Of a stretch of 40,020 nucleotides of DNA, positions 11,340 through 22,624 are shown piece by piece. The DNA lies in assembly GCA_033557685.1 (NCBI GenBank), contig JAWQRN010000087.1:1-40020 (forward strand), read 5' to 3'. How positions within the stretch are numbered: position 1 is the stretch's first letter; the number at the start of each line of letters is the position of its first letter. The notes beneath the pieces are model-generated. The model worked only from the letters and a program-made list of their open reading frames with translations, made no database searches and was not told where the DNA came from. The translations under genes were made by a program, and so were the position numbers. The DNA comes from Sperchopsis tessellata. Its lineage: Eukaryota > Arthropoda > Insecta > Coleoptera > Hydrophilidae.

Positions 11340-11725
11340 TATAGAGTATATTAATTTGTAATAAGTAATTGTTGTGACAGCTTGTCAATTTGAATTGCAA
11401 ATTTTCTACCTCCTTCATTTTTGGTTAAAAGATATAACTTGATGGCATCTGCAATGCAGTCTTGTAACTTTATCTCTTGACAAAGGACTTGTTTAAAATC
11501 TTCGCCATATTTACTACCATACACAGTTGTCTAGATTTTAAAAGATTTAGGAAAATTTAAGTGTTCACCGATATTATACGCTTTTATGGAATTTACAATT
11601 AAATATAATAATTTGAGTGACGCGCTTTGAGCCATTAATTTATTACAAACTATTTTTTTGGGCTGCCAATCGATCAGTATGTCTTTCAAATTAAAATTCT
11701 GCCTTAATTTTATGTTTAAGATCAT
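11340..11725 (-). mobile_element. hAT-type (ZBED5/SCAND3-like) transposase fragment
   Basis: The minus strand reads ASLKLLYLIVNSIKAYNIGE HL at about 11620-11555. This matches the family pattern of an Ala-Ser-aliphatic helix followed by KxHTIGE-L. Further on, after a stop, come QEIKLQDCIADAIKLYLL and KFAIQIDKLSQ, resembling the KFALQIDEST segment that holds a catalytic Asp in this hAT group. Only the middle of the transposase is present and no zinc finger or dimerisation domain is visible. The region abuts the 5' end of the LINE at 11335. Assignment is from motif memory, so moderate confidence. Confidence 0.5.
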
Positions 11726-12279
11726 TTACGTTTTAATAGCGTAAACGTTTTAGTGTTGTCGAATATTTTCATTTATACGCGTCGAAATAATTCCATATTT
11801 TTGCTCTTTAAACAAATGAAGGAGCATGTTTTTTTTTCTCGCATATACTAGCATCTATATTACTATTGATTTTACGAGTTTGCTTAGTAAAACTGGAAAG
11901 TATCATCCCATTATCCAATAAATTTTAAAATAGACAAAAATTATTAATTAAGCATGTACAATTTTTAGAATTTAGAGATTATATTTAAAATAGCGGCATT
12001 TATCGCGTTCCCTATTTGAAATGTCGCCACCACCCCCTGTTTTGCACACCTCTGATGAAAATATATCAACAAAAGGAGTACAATCAGGATCTCTAGAATA
12101 AATAGGTTTGAGATCAGAAATACATAGATTCAATTTTAATTACTATGAACTTTAATCATTCAATCAATATCCGTTATCAAAATGAAATATTTTATCGATA
12201 CAAATTGTAGTAATGTACTAGTATTCATTCAAGTGAGGCCAAATTACGACACTAAAGCATAGAATAACATTTACATGTG

Positions 12280-12760
12280 ATCACGATGATGGTAGGTTAT
12301 ATTCTTGCTCTGTTATCCAATTTACAGTCGAAACTATCGAAGTATCGAGTAACATTGACTTTCTAAACGGTTGATGGTTCTTCAACAACGCATTCCAGCT
12401 TTGCGGTATTAAAGAACAATTTAAATTTTGCAGACACGTCTGGTTAGAGTCTAGTCTGCATAGCTTTAGGGTTACCTAAGAGGTTGATTGCAGCAAACTC
12501 CTCGCACAGACACACACATGCACAATCACGCGAGGTAGGTAACGCATGGCCGTAGATATCGAAGCGCATGTTTAGAGATAGCAAACCGGTCTATCGACAC
12601 AGCGTATTTGATTACCGAAATGGGGAATCAAGTTACCGGCAAGCAGGCCGCCAACTGAGCCGAAAAAAAAATTTATAGAGTGGTGCGTATCAAATGACCC
12701 TTCCACTCACCAATTCTCTTCCACTCTCCGTACGAAATCGCAATATTCGTTTACGTGGAT
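12280..12760. other. Candidate conserved noncoding block, high GC for this window
   Basis: This is one of the least AT-rich noncoding stretches in the window. It includes ACAATCACGCGAGGTAGGTA, GGCAAGCAGGCCGCCAACTG, and the A-rich site before TTTATAG at about 12664-12678. No frame longer than chance and no transposon motif was found. Its sharp composition contrast inside a 10-kb dac intron makes an enhancer plausible but untested. Confidence 0.35.
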
Positions 12761-13129
12761 TTTGTTCTTCTGATTATCTGTTTGTTTGAATTCGTGACAT
12801 GCTTTTAATTATTCCCCCATTCACATTTACTCTTTAGTTGGCGATTACTTGTATCTCACTAAATGGCTCGAATATATCATTACTAATAACAATAATGGTT
12901 TTTGTTTTTGTTACAAGAAGAAAAATGAGTTATTTATTATGTTCAAATTGTTTCATACTTGTGGTCAAATGAAAGCATGCATAGTAATTTAAACTAAAAA
13001 TATCCATAAATAAAAACAAACGGCTATAAATAGTGAGTGTTTCGACCTCGTGCTTGCATGATTATTTGACGATGACATTCAATTCGAATAGCCTTATAAA
13101 ATATTCTTAAATTTCATTGTTATTGCATT

Positions 13130-13300
13130 CTTTGGGGTTTGGAAGGTGCTTGTAATCTTCTCCCAATTACATCCTAAATATATTCTGGGTACTGGCAAGT
13201 TCATGTGCTGAATTTCTTCTCGTGGAAAAAGTTGTTTTATCTTTGAATCAAATGGCCGGGTATTATCTTGCAGAAATATAAAATAATCTAAAGAACTTTA
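13130..13300 (-). mobile_element. Tc1-like transposase fragment, copy 1
   Basis: The minus strand reads DYFIFLQDNTRPFDSKIKQL at about 13293-13234 (family FxQDNARPHT with catalytic Asp). It continues as FPREEIQHMNLPVPRIYLG and, after a frameshift, DVIGRRLQ (family WDVMGRRL). The SPDxNP block is eroded to VPRIYL. It is the same family and orientation as the copy at 13735-13855. Left and right limits are approximate; weak frames may extend to about 13520. Confidence 0.65.
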
Positions 13301-13734
13301 TTTCTTTTATCGAACTTAATTGGTAGTCAAATATTGCTTTTAATAGTGTGATTTCAAATGTCTTTATTGACAATTTGTACTCTGCTATAGAAGGCTGGTT
13401 AAATAAATTTTCTCTTTATCTGGAGTATTATGCTTATTTATAAAAGAAATTTTCAGCTCATAACTTTCCCTTCTATCCGATTTGGAAATAGATTTATAAC
13501 TAGATTCACCTTGTAGGTTAATTTAAATGTCTTTGTTGGTGCTGACACCTGGTGAAGGCAGTTGCATTTCAATGTATTTTTTCTTCTGTAAACAATGAAT
13601 TAGTATCCTTATTAGAAAATTATCGTGACACAAAGAATATAGAGTTCAGGTAATAACGTACATACCTGGTTCTACACATTGTGTTCATTAATATTTTTAT
13701 CAGTAATAATATTAGGAACAAATGCTACTTCTGA

Positions 13735-13855
13735 AATTAGAATGTACTCCTAATCTTCTCCCCATTACATCCCAAACATATGTAAGAGGATTTGAATCTG
13801 GACTACGTGCAAGAAAGTTTTTGCCCTGTATTGCTTCGTCTGGAAAAAGTTAAAT
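13735..13855 (-). mobile_element. Tc1-like transposase fragment, copy 2
   Basis: The minus strand is open through FPDEAIQGKNFLARSPDSNP and LTYVWDVMGRRLG. This contains the SPDxNP-x3-VWD signature around the third catalytic residue of Tc1 transposases. It shares the FPxEAIQ start with the copy about 600 bp to the left. It directly adjoins the Penelope-like fragment, so the two elements are nested or were rearranged together. Confidence 0.75.
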
Positions 13856-13899
13856 ATTCACCTTAGAAGTCCATATGTAATACTAGCTTTTTTAATCGA

Positions 13900-14440
13900 C
13901 ATCCTATTTTTTTTTATAACCGGTGTCACCAGACCTACCAACTGCAAGACGAGGAATTGGTCTGTGGAGCATAATTTTAAATAGAGGATTAGTCGTGAAA
14001 TTATGGGTTTCGTTGAGGTTAATAATAGGATTGGATCGACTGCTGATATATATTTCAAGACATTCGGCAACACCCAATTTCTTACCCTTGGCATATCTGT
14101 GAAGGATTATAGGGTTATTAGGATTGGGTTCATGACAAAATATGGCTAAGCTAGAGTCATCAGTGGCATATTTGATGCTGTGAATGTGTTCCGTATACCG
14201 TGTGTTAAAAGAATGTCCTGTATGACCAACACACTCTGCTTCACACCAACATAGCAGGAGATACGCCCCATTGTTAGTTTTGGGGTGAAGCCGGTCTCTG
14301 ATGTTCTTTGCGTCCTCATGAATTGCTCTAAGGTGTTTAGAAATATTATAGGAAACAAGTCCATGGAAGGAGATGGATACATAAGAGTTGGTAGAGGGCT
14401 GGGGAACTGCATAACAAAGATATTGAAAAACTTTTTCAAC
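13900..14440 (-). mobile_element. Penelope-like retroelement fragment, GIY-YIG endonuclease end
   Basis: The minus strand reads STNSYVSISFHGLVSYNISK, then RAIHEDAKNIRDRL, then NNGAYLLCWCEAECVGHTGH and SFNTRYTEHIHSIK. The last two blocks are a GIY-YIG module (GAY-x10-CVGHTG-xF-TRY-EH), the C-terminal endonuclease of Penelope-like elements. It goes on to LAIFCHEPNPNNPI and RYAKGKKLGVAECLEIYI and ends near the poly-A-like run at 13910. YIG has become YVG-like, and the reverse transcriptase is missing. It abuts the Tc1 copy at 13855. Confidence 0.75.
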
Positions 14441-14459
14441 TTCCTATAATTGTGTCCAG

Positions 14460-14735
14460 TCATAAACTCAATCTTAATAACCCTATCATCTATCGCAGAT
14501 ATCCCAAGGGTAAGAAACTGGATGTTGCCGATTGCATTGAAATGTATCGATCCAATCTTATTCTTAACCTCAGCGAATCCCAACCTCCAATTCCCTATTT
14601 AAAATTATCCCCAACAGATCAATTCCTCGTTCTGCAGTTGATAAGACTGGTGCACCCGGTTTGTTGTTTTGTTGCCTTCACTTATACAAAAGATAGGATT
14701 GCAGTTTTAATTAATTGTTTTGCAAGTCGCTAATT
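14460..14735 (+). mobile_element. Penelope-like C-terminal fragment in inverted orientation
   Basis: The plus strand reads NPIIYRRYPKGKKLDVADCI, EMYRSNLILNLSES and SPTDQFLVLQLIRLVHPV. This is clearly homologous at DNA level to the minus-strand copy at about 14127-13915, whose matching blocks read RYAKGKKLGVAECLEIYI and LVLQLVGLVTPV. The two copies form a long inverted repeat around the GIY-YIG segment. The 145-codon minus-strand frame at 14583-14146 spans both halves and is an artefact of this arrangement. Confidence 0.7.
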
Positions 14736-14739
14736 GCTG

Positions 14740-16630
14740 TATTGTGTTTTTAGCTTGAGAATGACTTTGTGGAACGACAATATTTTTAATGTTTTAAATC
14801 ATGAAGATTATCCACAAAACCTCGAACTTTCTATTTTATGATTTAAGTTTTACATAGTTAATATAGAAAACCATTATGTATAGCAATATGACCAAGTGGC
14901 AGAAAAGGCTAGAATAAAAATAACGCAGATATCTTAAAAACGGTTTAATCCAACCGCATTAAATTGTGAACATTTTAACGATAATAGGATTGTGAAATTT
15001 AGATGAGCTTTTGAATCCCAACAAGCCGAATTGCAGTGAATGCCGCATTTTTTTCATAAACTTCATGTGTGCTAGAGGAGAAAAAATGCAAATACGAAAA
15101 TGACAATTTCTTGCTGATTAAATTTTCCAGTAGCGTAAGGATTAATCAATTGCAAAATTGATAATTGGAATACCTCTCATAAAGTGCTTACTCGTGAAAT
15201 ATGAAGTGTACATCTAGAACATCTAATTACTATCAGAACAGTGCCGATGAAGTCTTGAAAAATATTGTATCCACTGCAATTGTCAGATTTCTGTATTTAA
15301 AAATGTAATTCGCAACTTTGCTTCGAAATCTGATTTTTCAAATTTGTAAAATGACCTAAGAAAGCAACAAATTATAAAACAATAAAAAATTTATTAGGAG
15401 ATAACTGAAGATTTGTTCTCCAAAACTGGTAGTCTGAGATCTATGTAATTTTAAATAAAAAATTAAAACTTACAATTATATTGTCATAAATAACATTTTT
15501 CTGTAAAACACCAGTCCGCCATATGTTTCTCTCTTGATAAATTGGGAATTTTTAAAATTTTACAGTTCTGGTTCTGTTTCATTCAATAACGTTAAATTGG
15601 TTTTTGGAGTATTTGATAAAAATGGTATTAATATTATTCCATCTCATTCCAGAGTCGTATCGATTTTTATGGTTTTTGATCCTGAATATTTTATTAATGT
15701 TCATATAATTAATAATTATAAGTAAAATATAATAATGCTACCAATGTTTACAGGCTCAACGTGCTTTTAAGTTTGTTTTAAAACCACATATATCCACAAG
15801 TATTTAAAAACGTAAACACACATAAATGTTTTTCAGCATAATATTTTAAATTTGGTTGTTTTCAAGCTTCGTTTCGAAGGTCCATGGATATATCCAGGCG
15901 CAAACAACGCGTAAACTTGGAGTTTTAATATGTATGCGGGGTCAAAAAGTAGTGTCAGGAAAACAATTAATAAAAATTCCCGGACCATTGTTCAAAAACC
16001 GACGACAGACTCGAATAAACCGTTTTATTTTTAATTAAAAGCCAATTTTCGTTCCAGAAATTCTTTATAAGCCAGCATAGATGCGTTGTAGAATTTCCTA
16101 CAAAATAAATGAATCCCTGAAATATAATTAGTAGCGGTAGAAGTAGCATTTCGAAAAAGTTTTGGTCATTAGTGGTCGGTCAGTCAACAACGAGAAGTTC
16201 TGAGTTGGCTCATGAGTATGCGGAGGAACGTACTCAATATTTTTCCATTGGCCGTAGTCGGAACGTATTAATGGTGTTTGTGACCCTTAGGTGCAGTTCG
16301 TTTAATATCTCTTCGTTCATTTTGTGATTTACCAATCTCAGGCAATTATCAGTGAGAGAAAATGCAACAGCTGATTTTACAGTCTTGTCTTCCAGAAGTA
16401 ATTTCTATGTTTAGCTTTAATTGAATAATGATACTGGAGGTTCATTTAACATATTGAAATATGTAATAGCAATTATAAATAAATAGCTTATCATTATCTT
16501 CCTCCAACTCAAAATATTATCCGAAACACCCCTTTCACTCAATCTCAATCCATACTTCAAAAATGTAATTAAATTCTTAAATTAAAGAAATATGATTGAA
16601 ATGATTTGAATTCTAAAAAGACATAGGAAG
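14740..16630. other. Intronic AT-rich sequence without recognised features
   Basis: No coding frame, repeat or transposon motif stands out. The part at about 15860-16390 is somewhat less AT-rich (for example TTGGCCGTAGTCGGAACGTA) and might be a weak noncoding-element candidate immediately downstream of the exon at 16636. Confidence 0.5.
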
Positions 16631-16635
16631 CTTAC

Positions 16636-16839
16636 CCTGGTCTTTATCTTCCTCATCCTCGGGATCCGAAAGATTATCTTCTTCCTCGTCTTCTGCTGCT
16701 GACCGAGGTGATCTTGGTGATGGTGGAACATCAGGGCCATCGGCTTCGCTTCCTGAGTGTTCACCATCTCCTAACGAACCCGCACTACCACCACCGCTTT
16801 TCGAAAGGTTCAGTACAGGACTGTGATCTGTAGGCGATC
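16636..16839 (-). CDS. dac: Dachshund internal exon, 204 nt, SPVLNLSKS and acidic linker
   Basis: The acceptor TTAATTTCAG ends at 16840 and the donor GTAAG starts at 16635; both junctions are phase 1. The 67 whole codons begin SPTDHSPVLNLSKSGGGSAG. They pass through a Ser/Gly/acidic stretch and a Pro/Ser/Arg cluster (VPPSPRSPRSAAED) and end in a highly acidic tail (EEEDNLSDPEDEEDKDQ). The last G joins AC of the next exon to give Asp. I recognise the SPVLNLSKS patch followed by an acidic low-complexity region as typical of arthropod Dachshund linkers. Low complexity and acidity suggest a disordered, possibly phosphorylated segment. Exon GC is clearly higher than the flanking intron. The 61-codon frame overlapping it on the same strand (16767-16582) is a shadow. 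Confidence 0.93.
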
Positions 16840-17794
16840 CTGAAATTAATTCATTGAATAAAGTAACACTGTGTAGAAATATGAATAACTGAATATAATA
16901 CTAGAACCAAAACTTTGTCTATTTTCGCTTTTAATAATCATGCCTATGGTGTTTACTAATATTTCAAGTTAAATTCTATAACCAAATCTTAGGACGAGTT
17001 TATGATTTAGTTTATAACAAGATATATCCATTTTCTATCGTATATACAAATTTAATGATAATTTTCTAAAATATTCAAGATTCTTTTATGATATCTTCTA
17101 AAAATCAAATATAAGTTTTAATAAACCGCAGTATTATTCTGATCTATATTTTTAAGCTAATGTTATCTAGCCGATATTTTTTGTTAATGCTTCGCATTTC
17201 TACTAAAGATATATTGTATTATTTTAACCGGATCATTGATTTTGGGACAGTTCATTTCGGATTGGTTTTGGTTTACAATTTTAACTTTTAAGCTACTGGA
17301 TACACATCTTTCAAGTAACATCCGATTTTGCAATAATTTTAAACTAAGGGATTTCATCTTATACCTCAGTAGAAGCAAAGATAAATACAGTGGAAAATAG
17401 TGCATGAACATGCTAAAATAATTTAGTTGGGAGAGGTTGACTGAGTAGTTAGCTGTGTTTGTATATTTTTGTATTAAATTAAAGACTATGCGTGGGATTA
17501 TTACGTTTACCAATTACCAAGATCAATTCTATCCATAAAATGCAATATATTTTCATTTCCAAATGAGTCTACTAACGATGTCTATTACACTAGTGGGAAA
17601 GGTATAAAGAGAGAAATAAAAAAATCTTCTCCTTGTACACCGATCCTAACATAATGATCACAACTGACCACTAACCATACAATATCACTCTGACCCCCCA
17701 AGTGGGAAAACTATCTATCTCGTATACCAGAAATCTATTATATAATTTCTAGGTGTTATAAGTAAGATAGTCTTTCACCAAGTGCCTGGAAGCC

Positions 17795-17834
17795 ACGTAA
17801 AAAGAGATTTAGAAACGTAAAAAGAGATTTAGAA
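17795..17834. repeat. Perfect 2 x 20-bp tandem duplication
   Basis: ACGTAAAAAGAGATTTAGAA occurs at 17795-17814 and again at 17815-17834 without mismatch, pointing to a recent slippage-type duplication or a local assembly duplication. Confidence 0.95.
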
Positions 17835-18089
17835 TTCTGTCATTTATGTCAGCCTATCATGCAAATAAAATGGTATATCAAAGGTGATGATCTTTTAAAT
17901 ATAACAAAAAGCATGTATTAGTCATCTATTCTGCATTTATTATCATGAAAGTACGTAAAATAGTTCAACAATGACCAAGTAAGCAATGTAAGAATTGCAA
18001 CAGTCATAATAGGTGTACATTTCCAATAGTTGATACGGTTACGATTGCTCATCAGATACAATGTTTACTCATGTTGAATGACAGCGCGA

Positions 18090-18410
18090 ACTTGTGATAG
18101 AAGGTGCTGTGGATCAATAAGAATTCATACTAAGGTCAGGGATGTTATAAGGAAGATAAAGGTGCAAAAGTGAAAATGGGCAGAACATCTTGTAAGGCGA
18201 GCAGATTATTGATGGTCAAAGGAATTAATCTTGTAGGAGCCGAGAGACAACATAAGGCCTAGGCGTAGTCCCAATGGGAATGGTATGATAGAGAGCTCAG
18301 AAATGTTTAGAGCCACGTGTACGAGAAGGACGCACAATCTTGGCAAGTGGAAGGAACTTGAGGAGGCATCGCCCAGTAACGGATGAACAACGGCTGATTA
18401 TGATTAATGA
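18090..18410 (+). mobile_element. RTE/BovB-like LINE C-terminal tail fragment
   Basis: The plus strand reads IHTKVRDVIRKIKVQK*KWA then EHLVRRADY*WSKE. This matches the LINE tail pattern RTKVTDVIxKIxxLKWxWAGHIARRxDxRWSK. It continues EPRDN, RPRRSP and, in another frame, KELEEASPS (family LEEAFVQQW). Stops replace both conserved Trp positions next to K and W. The same tail motif occurs at 1250-1500, so both may belong to one family. Upstream RT domains are absent. Confidence 0.7.
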
Positions 18411-19020
18411 TGGTGAAGGAACATAGTTGAACAAAATAAACATCGATCAAACATTACATCCATTTTTGGAAAGAATATGTTCAAATGTTTCTTAATACTG
18501 GAAGAAAATAAACACAAAACATCCCAACAACATTACTTTCAGCTGTAATGTAATGCTTTGTTTGTTGGTCAAGACATTATAATCAATGAATCCAGGCCAT
18601 TCCCGCCATATATGTGTTGCGGTATTAACCAGTCACGTAATTATATTTTACCAGAAACTATTTCGTTTACGCTATTTTGAATTAGTGTTCACTAATTTCT
18701 TCACATATGGATGGTTTGTTTGTGTTTTAGTCGTTTACAAGCAAATATAGAACTCTAAAAGAACATATGTGGAATTAATGCATTAGATATATTTTCCTTA
18801 GATTGGGGGTATAACTCCCACAAAGCATCGCATATGCTCCCCAAATGTCTAGCAATCCTGCATTGTACAATGGTTTAAGTCTGGTGACTAATTTCTTTAC
18901 AAATGGATCGTTTTTGTTGTGTTTCAAGTTATGTAATTTCTTGCATCAAACACAGCAAGTATTTGGAAATTAAAATGTTATCCTGTTACTTCAACGTAAC
19001 TTAGTATTACATCCTATATT

Positions 19021-19090
19021 CGATTTCGCGCTGAACTATTTTTGTTTATAATATTCGATTTCGCGCTGAACTGTTTTTGTTTTTAATATT
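19021..19090. repeat. 2 x 35-bp tandem duplication
   Basis: The unit begins CGATTTCGCGCTGAACTATT at 19021 and repeats from 19056 with two substitutions (A to G at the 18th base and one in the trailing T-rich part). It is notable for a CGCG core in very AT-rich surroundings. Confidence 0.9.
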
Positions 19091-19369
19091 TGATGAACAT
19101 GACCAAATATTTTGTATACCAATATATTAGACCTCAAATTATATGGAATATACTTATTTTTCAAACAGAATGTTTCAGTTAAGTAATAGGCATAAACATC
19201 AGGCCTGACCACATAAGTTTATATTTAACAAAATATAAATAGTATTGTGGCATATATCGTAACCCCAAATTTAATAATTTTTAAATTAAAACGACAAAAT
19301 GTACATTTTTTACGGATTAATTGCGTAAGTCTATATCCATGATAATTTGTAGAGGTATATTAGGGGCTT

Positions 19370-19800
19370 TGGTTGTGCAGTGTACAGGCAGTAACAACAG
19401 TAGACATAAAATTGAAAAATGGGGAATGGGTAAGCAGTGCAAGTGAGAGTGGTGGGTCGAGTTGGACATGGACACGTCCAGAGAAGGAAATAAAAAGTTA
19501 ACTATCAGTCCTGGATTTAATTAATGGTTGTAAAGCTCGGATTTGGAGCTCGGATGTAACACGAACCAATCTCGCCGGTAATAAATTACTGGAGGGATCA
19601 CAATTAAACACGCATATGCAGAAATTGAAACGAGTGCTCAAGCTAAATCTCGAAATAAATCGGACTGTTCGCCCGTCTTGATGAACACATCAATCTAACT
19701 GGACATTTCAAATTTATTTACTAATATATTTTTTCTGTTGTTGGTTTTTGTTTTGCCCGCCATAATGAGAACGTGTAATTTGAAGACTACATTTACTTAA
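19370..19800. other. Candidate conserved noncoding block
   Basis: Less AT-rich than its neighbours, with homeodomain-type sites such as GGATTTAATTAATGG (about 19511-19525) and patches like GTGGGTCGAGTTGGACATGG and CGGACTGTTCGCCCGTCTTG. No frame or transposon motif is visible. Enhancer identity is inferred only. Confidence 0.35.
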
Positions 19801-20569
19801 AGGATAACAAGGTATTCTTTATGTATGTCTGTTTTAGTTGTTTCTTTCTTTTTTCTTTCGTGACTGCTGTATAATTTGGCAGCAAGGAAATCGAGGTTAA
19901 CACTAATTTTTCGGTTATTTAATTTAAAAAGGTCGTACTCTACATTAAAAATTATGGATGGAGAGCGAAATACTTATAATTATCATAAAATTCGTCAAAA
20001 ATGTTGACTGCAGTTCTAAATTACCAAATACCTATAAGGCCAAAGTACTACACAAAAGTTGTGTAGAGCGGACTGTAATACAGATTACATATAGTTTTAT
20101 AAAATAGGCTTGAAATAACAGCAATCGTCGATAGCGTAGGTGCGTGGTCTGAAACAGAAACTGTTGTCTTCTTAGTCATTAGTTCAAATGTCATTCCTTC
20201 ATAATATTTTTTACTCTAATATATATTTTTAATAATTAAATTCTGAAAATATATTAAAGTTTCCACCAGAATAGTAAATCCAAGATATTGAAAATAACTA
20301 TGAAAGTTTGAAGTGTTATTTTGGAGAAATAGTTTGTCTGCAATAGCATGTGATCAAAATCAAAATTGTCTACCGAGGTATAGTAGCAACGCATTGAAAA
20401 TAATGAAACCCATATATTCGAAAAGGACAATCCATCTTTTGATTTAACCTTCATAATAAGAGATGATAAGTTCCAGGTATGTGGTCAAATGGGGAGGACC
20501 ATAATTTATTAAAATTGTAGAACAAGATATAAGCCAACAAAGTTTATATAGCCTTTAATCCTGAAAATA

Positions 20570-21540
20570 TTGGGTTATTACATAAGTCCTTCCGGTTTTT
20601 TATCATTTAGTCAATAACAAACACATTTAAAACAAATAGTTTTATTAACAAATATACTGTCCAGAATCTTTTATCACTTTGGCCCAACATTCAGGCAATT
20701 TTATCCAATCTCTCTAGAAGATATCATCTTTACTCTCGAAAAATCCGTGAATTTTAATACCTTCCAAAGATTCCAAATTTTTTTGGTTAAGGGAATTTTG
20801 CAGAGAGCGGAATAAATGAAAGTCTGATGGTTCAATGTCTGGTTATATGAAGGTTTAAGCAGGATATCTCATGAAACAACTATGGCGGTTACTGATGTGT
20901 AAGGTCTCGCGTTGTCGTGATTGAAAATTATTCGTCATCTATTAACTTAAGCAGGCCACTTTTGAGAAAGAGCTTTCTTAAAATTGGCAAATTTTTCACA
21001 ATACTTGGCCAAATTGATAGCTTGATTATTCGGTAGCAGCTCATAATAGATCATGCCCTTTCAATCCCACCAAATTCACAACATTACTTTCTTTGGATAG
21101 AGGCAAATGTTTGATGTGTCAGGGGAGCACTGCCTTTTTTTAGACCAAGACCTTTACAACCTTTTTATAGATAATCCATTTTTCATCTCCTACTATCATC
21201 TGCTGAAGAACTGGTTATTCCTTGTTCTAGTCAATGAACTGGTCACAAACGATTATACACTGCGTCAGCTGGCGTTCATTAGAATTATGCGGAACCCATA
21301 CATCAACACGATTCCTTTAGCCTCATATGCGACACTCTGATGACGTTCACTATCTCACGAAGGAAATAATGTGGGTGTGCGTCTACTACAGTCGTTATCA
21401 TGGCCGTGTCAGCTACAGGCCGTCCGGACCGCTCCTAATCTTCAAGTTTGAACTCACTGTTCCTGAACTAGGCACATCACTTTTGTACGACAAGATCGGT
21501 AACTGCATATGCCCTTAAATATTTCATTCCTTTCTGGTTG
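20570..21540 (-). mobile_element. Near full-length degenerate mariner element
   Basis: The minus-strand transposase can be followed almost throughout. It starts with FRNSEFKLED*ERSGRP (HTH region, about 21475-21418) and VVDAHPHYFLREIVNV. Then come VWVPHNSNERQLTQC, MIVGDEKWIIY (first catalytic Asp), KGMIYYELLPNNQAINLAKY and IIFNHDNARPYTSVT (second Asp). It ends with EPSDFHLFRSLQNSLNQKNL (third Asp of the D,D34D set) and WAKVIKDSGQYIC with a stop. The 3' terminal repeat TTGGGTTATTACATAAGTCC starts at 20570 and is preceded by TA. Several stops and frameshifts inactivate it. The N-terminal few residues and the 5' terminal repeat were not found, so the 5' end is probably lost. Confidence 0.9.
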
Positions 21541-22547
21541 CTTGGATTGCAGAAAAATAAATAAATACTGTATTGTCTAGCTTCACAGAATATACAATAC
21601 ATAAGGCATTACAAATTTTATTACTATATTGAGTGGACAAAAGGCGAAGGTAACTGATCTTCGGTTACTGTCATATGCCATTATCCAAAAACTATACATA
21701 TCGAATAAATAAATGGCGAAACAACCAAGCAACCGCAAAATGGCATCAAATATGACACTCACCATCGGTAGATATTCATCCCTAACACAAGAAACAACCA
21801 AACTGTACTTATTAAGAATAAAGATCCGAAGTTTGCTTATATTAAACACAAAAACAAAATATAGAACAAACATTGGTATAATACAAAAAATGCCTTCAAA
21901 AAACATTCAAGTTACATAACCACTACTTTGCCTGATTAGTAAACATTTTCTTAAATATTTTTGTCCTTAATGCTGCGGAAACTGGTTGTGTTTTGCTGCA
22001 AAATTATAAGAAAATTACTTTATATGTTGAAAAATAATTATAGAAACTATATGCCATAAATTTGCAACACAAAATATGACGATCTTGAATTCGCTTCATG
22101 TTGAGCTAACAAATTCTTTCAAGTTTATATTAAACGCGGTCATAACATCTATTGCTGTATATAATACAAAAAAAAAACGTTTCTAAACACGCATCACTCT
22201 ACATTCCTTATCAACATTTTAGCATGGACCATATACGGTGTCACATTGATGAAAGTGAGATAAATCTAGTAAGTTACCTAATAGTTTTTTTAACTTCTTT
22301 TTAACTAAGGTATGAGGTTATATAAGTTCTATGTACACATCTGGTGATGTTCTCTAAACAAAGATTATTGTTCAGAATAAGGCACATTTTTGCTTGCAGA
22401 TTCCAATACTAGCATAAAACGATGTTAACTTATTGCGAATAAGACATTTTTTCTAATTTATTTTGAATTAAATTTTACTGAATGAATTTCAGTTCATTTG
22501 GTAATGGATCCGCTATATTTTATAAACTAATTAAAGATCAAACTTAC

Positions 22548-22624
22548 CATTTCTAGGGCTGAGATCTCTAACTTTGTGGTCAAGAGGAAGTGGTCTATCA
22601 GGGTCTCCTCTTTCTTCTCGTAAC
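22548..22624 (-). CDS. dac: Dachshund internal exon, 77 nt, linker region
   Basis: The exon is bounded by the acceptor TTTGTTGCAG (ending 22625) and the donor GTAAGT (starting 22547). In phase (one base, 25 codons, one base) it encodes LREERGDPDRPLPLDHKVRD followed by LSPRN, and the terminal G joins GA of the next exon to make Gly. The alternative frame is also open here but runs into a stop in the next exon, so the phase is set by continuity. The segment is charged and proline-rich with no catalytic motif, as expected for the linker upstream of DachBox-C. Dachshund is a nuclear transcriptional co-factor in the Ski/Sno family that works with the eyes absent/sine oculis network in eye, leg and mushroom body development. 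Assignment rests on splice continuity with the exons at 16839 and 6674. Confidence 0.85.

Larger units (their letters stand above)
6675..16635 (-). other. dac: Dac intron before the DachBox-C exon (9,961 bp)
   Basis: Bounded by the donor GTAAG at 16635 and the acceptor TTTCAG at 6675, phase 1. It carries the densest transposon layering in the window (7511-14735) and the possible cassette exon at 6836-6784. Confidence 0.85.
16840..22547 (-). other. dac: Dac intron between the 77-nt and 204-nt exons (5,708 bp)
   Basis: Bounded by the donor GTAAGT at 22547 and the acceptor CAG at 16840, phase 1. It contains the LINE tail at about 18090-18410, a GC-richer block at 19370-19800 and the mariner at 20570-21540. 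The 109-codon minus frame at 17513-17184 has no recognisable domain and is treated as chance. 21600-22540 shows nothing definite. Confidence 0.85.

Noticed and set aside
14146..14583. 145-codon minus-strand ORF, longest in the window
   Set aside because: It crosses the junction of two oppositely oriented Penelope fragments and is not in the frame of the GIY-YIG motif, so it is an artefact.
17184..17513. 109-codon minus-strand ORF
   Set aside because: No domain, no splice context and AT-driven composition; not supported as a gene.
18780..18910. SPDLN-like residues on the minus strand suggesting another Tc1 copy
   Set aside because: The residues after SPDLN do not continue with the expected IEHVWD pattern and no other Tc1 block lies nearby.
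21583..21906. 107-codon minus ORF with hydrophobic stretches, and an opposite 68-codon plus ORF
   Set aside because: Phe/Ile/Tyr-rich composition follows from AT-rich DNA; no start context, domain or splicing evidence.
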